The notes beneath the pieces were generated by a model, which saw only the letters and a list, made by a program, of their open reading frames with translations, had not been told where the DNA came from and ran no database searches. Source: Limnochordia bacterium (GTDB lineage: Bacteria; Bacillota; Limnochordia; Darwinibacteriales; B1SED10-159). From it: 7,031 nucleotides of DNA. The number at the start of each line of letters is the position of its first letter. Position 1 is the first letter of the stretch. The position numbers were made by a program, and so were the translations under genes. The stretch lies in contig SLOZ01000445.1 of NCBI GenBank assembly GCA_007132255.1, positions 1 through 7,031 on the forward strand, written 5' to 3'. Of this stretch, positions 5,081 through 7,031 are shown piece after piece.

Positions 5081-7031
5081 ATGTCTACGTTTCGCCAGGT
5101 TCCACGCTGGTTGCTGCTGGTCATGCTGCTCTTCGTCCTCAGCTCCGATTCAACCATGAGCTTTGCTTCCCCAGGACCCTTAAACATTGGCGGCTCCTAC
5201 GATTATCCACCTTATAGTTTTCTCGATGCCGACGGTTCTCCGCAGGGTTTTGCCGTGGAACTGAGTCAAGCACTGGCGGAAGTTCTTGAAGTTCCCGTCC
5301 AGCTTCACCTTCACCCCTGGTCGAACGTCAAAGAGCAATTGCGCAGCGGCAGCATTGATCTTATCCATGACATCAGTTATTCGCGGGAGCGGGCCATGGA
5401 ATACAGTTTCACGGCTCCTTATCACATTTCGCCGTATACCGTGTTTCGTAGTGCCAGCGCTGAGCCTATCAATGCTATCGCGGATCTGGAAGATGCCTTG
5501 GTGGTTGTTGTTGCCAGTGATCTGGGTCATGAATACCTGCAGGGGCTGGGCTATGGTGACCGCGTCACAACGGTTTCCGACTATCCGGAAGCCTTGGCGC
5601 TGGTAGCCTCTGGTGAATATGACTACACTATGATGGACCGGCTGGTCGGGCTGTATTGGTTACAGCACCTGGAAATCACCAACGTGCTGGATGCTGAGGT
5701 ATCACCCTTTACCTTGCGCTACACGTACGCAGGAACACTTGATCAACACGAACTGACGGCTGCCGTTAACGGCGCACTGGCACTTCTTTGGCAGAACGGC
5801 ACGTACCAAACGCTGTATGACCAGTGGATGACGCCTTTGGAGACTGCAGGTCACGGCATCGATGCCGACGTGGTCCTGCGTTGGGCCGCCCTCGCTCTCG
5901 CAGCATTGGTGCTCTTGGCGGTGTGGACCTGGACCTTGCGTCGCCAAGTTCGACTAAAAACCGAGCAGTTAAACGATGAACTGGAACGGCGCATTCACAG
6001 CGAAGAATATTTGCGTTCTATCGTCGAAGTGATCCCTGACATTATTGTGCGCGTCGACAGCGAAGGATTCTTTGTCGATGTCTTCGCGTCCAGCCTGCGA
6101 GTGGCGTTTCTCAACCGCGAGGATATGGTTGGCCAACACCTGTCTCATGTTCTTCCGGAGGACGTCACGGCCGGTCTCTCGGCAGCACTGGTTCGGGCAT
6201 TGGATAGTGGAACTATGCAGCAGGAAGAATACGATTTAGAACTGCCCGACGGAACCCGTGCATTCTACGAAGCCCGAATTCTGCCAGTTGATCATCGAGA
6301 AGTGGTTGCGTTCGTTCGAAACATCACGGAAGCTGCCAAGGCAGCGGCTGTCTTGGCAGAGACCCAGCAATCTTTGGAACAAGAACGCATTCTTTTGCGG
6401 ACGGTAATCGACAACGTACCGGCCTCCATTTATGTTAAGGATCGCCAGTCCAAGAAACTCCTCGCCAACAAAGCTGATTTGGCACTTATGGGTGCGGACA
6501 CTGAAGACGAAATTCGAGGCAAAACGGACTTTGACTTCTTCCCGTATCACAGCGCTCAACCAGGTTACCTAGATGAACAACGGGTTATGGAGTCCGACCA
6601 ACCGGTATTCAACCGCGAGGACAAGGTTTTCAAACCTGACGGAACCACGGCGTGGCTGTTGACGAGCAAAATCCCTCTGCATAATGAAACGGGAGACGTG
6701 GTGGGTTTAGTCGGCATCGGGCATGATATTACCGATCGCCGACAAGTCCAGGATTCCCTGGAATATCTTACGTTCCACGATCCCCTGACAGATCTCTATA
6801 ATCGACGGTACCTTGAAGAAGAACTGGACCGTCTCGAGAACGAAGGGGCACTCCCGGTCAGTATCATCATGGCGGATGTGAACGGTCTCAAAATCATCAA
6901 CGACTCCTTAGGGCACGCGGCAGGTGATGAGTTACTCATGACGGCTGCCCGAGTCCTCTTGGAATCCGTCAATAAAGGGGATATCGTAGCTCGAACCGGA
7001 GGCGATGAGTTCGTCATCCTACTACCCGGCA
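5081..7031 (+). CDS. Membrane diguanylate cyclase: periplasmic SBP_bac_3 sensor, two PAS, GGDEF (3' end cut off)
   Basis: The first 650 residues are present and the frame is open at the right edge. Residues 1-29 look like a signal peptide (hydrophobic 10-21, Ser-Phe-Ala before a probable cut at 29). A family 3 solute-binding domain spans about 34-250. R104 (in SRER) and D186 (in MMDR) sit where amino-acid binders hold the ligand carboxylate and amine. A transmembrane helix (about 264-287) and a short coiled region lead to PAS1 (about 311-417) and PAS2 (about 439-552, with GKTDFDFFP). The GGDEF domain begins near 566 with DPLTDLYNRR, followed by ADVNGLK and GHAAGDE, and has an intact GGDEF at 640-644, so it should make c-di-GMP from GTP. 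The inhibitory RxxD site reads NKGD (631-634), so product inhibition is probably lost. An EAL or other domain could follow beyond the edge. Confidence 0.92.
   Translation, partial: MSTFRQVPRWLLLVMLLFVLSSDSTMSFASPGPLNIGGSYDYPPYSFLDADGSPQGFAVELSQALAEVLEVPVQLHLHPWSNVKEQLRSGSIDLIHDISYSRERAMEYSFTAPYHISPYTVFRSASAEPINAIADLEDALVVVVASDLGHEYLQGLGYGDRVTTVSDYPEALALVASGEYDYTMMDRLVGLYWLQHLEITNVLDAEVSPFTLRYTYAGTLDQHELTAAVNGALALLWQNGTYQTLYDQWMTPLETAGHGIDADVVLRWAALALAALVLLAVWTWTLRRQVRLKTEQLNDELERRIHSEEYLRSIVEVIPDIIVRVDSEGFFVDVFASSLRVAFLNREDMVGQHLSHVLPEDVTAGLSAALVRALDSGTMQQEEYDLELPDGTRAFYEARILPVDHREVVAFVRNITEAAKAAAVLAETQQSLEQERILLRTVIDNVPASIYVKDRQSKKLLANKADLALMGADTEDEIRGKTDFDFFPYHSAQPGYLDEQRVMESDQPVFNREDKVFKPDGTTAWLLTSKIPLHNETGDVVGLVGIGHDITDRRQVQDSLEYLTFHDPLTDLYNRRYLEEELDRLENEGALPVSIIMADVNGLKIINDSLGHAAGDELLMTAARVLLESVNKGDIVARTGGDEFVILLPG

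Noticed and set aside
1..7031. CRISPR array, tRNA, rRNA or insertion-sequence genes
   Set aside because: No regularly spaced repeats, cloverleaf-like segments, rRNA-like stretches or transposase motifs were seen on reading both strands.

Overview
The window shows three intact or nearly intact genes plus the first codons of a fourth, separated by unusually long intergenic stretches (about 480, 600 and 720 bases). The organism is a bacterium, but I cannot place it firmly. Base composition looks balanced. The extracellular solute-binding protein has an ordinary cleavable signal peptide and no lipobox cysteine, which fits an outer-membrane-bearing lineage. The GGDEF motif of the form DVNGLK with IND is common in Firmicutes-like, Thermotogota and Spirochaetota proteins. 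A diderm Firmicutes, spirochaete or Thermotoga-like anaerobe is my best guess; this is inference only.

Minus strand, 1-2460: an ABC importer of the peptide/nickel/oligosaccharide class. The solute-binding protein (553-2460) comes first. A 479-base intercistronic region with several strong stem-loops follows, and then the start of a DppB/OppB-type permease (1-73), whose gene runs off the left edge. Two large hairpins sit just after the binding-protein stop codon and another lies just before the permease ribosome-binding site. This layout suggests that the abundant binding protein and the scarce membrane subunits are expressed at different levels from one transcript.

Divergent control region, 2461-3056: it holds the putative promoters of the importer (minus) and of the enzyme (plus). 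It contains a 10-bp-period tandem repeat, a GTTCTT-N8-AAGAAC dyad and a possible 29-codon leader ORF.

Plus strand, 3057-4361: a metal-dependent amidohydrolase-superfamily enzyme starting at GTG, with a recognisable His-x-His, His, His, Asp metal set. Its substrate is unknown. Its head-to-head position with the importer suggests that it acts on the imported compound. Long-form family 5 binding proteins often carry oligosaccharides rather than peptides, so a sugar or sugar-acid substrate is possible.

4362-5080: about 720 bases without a convincing gene. It ends in an AT-rich 12-bp perfect hairpin and an intrinsic terminator, followed by a weak promoter and a hairpin next to the ribosome-binding site of the next gene.

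Plus strand, 5081-7031 (open at the right edge): a membrane-bound diguanylate cyclase with a periplasmic family 3 solute-binding sensor domain, one transmembrane helix, two PAS domains and a GGDEF domain with an intact signature but a degenerate inhibitory site. It probably links an external small molecule, perhaps an amino acid, to c-di-GMP. No CRISPR array, rRNA, tRNA or insertion sequence was found. I see no clear evidence of a wholly new system. The least explained parts are the structured intercistronic region and the stretch 4362-5080.
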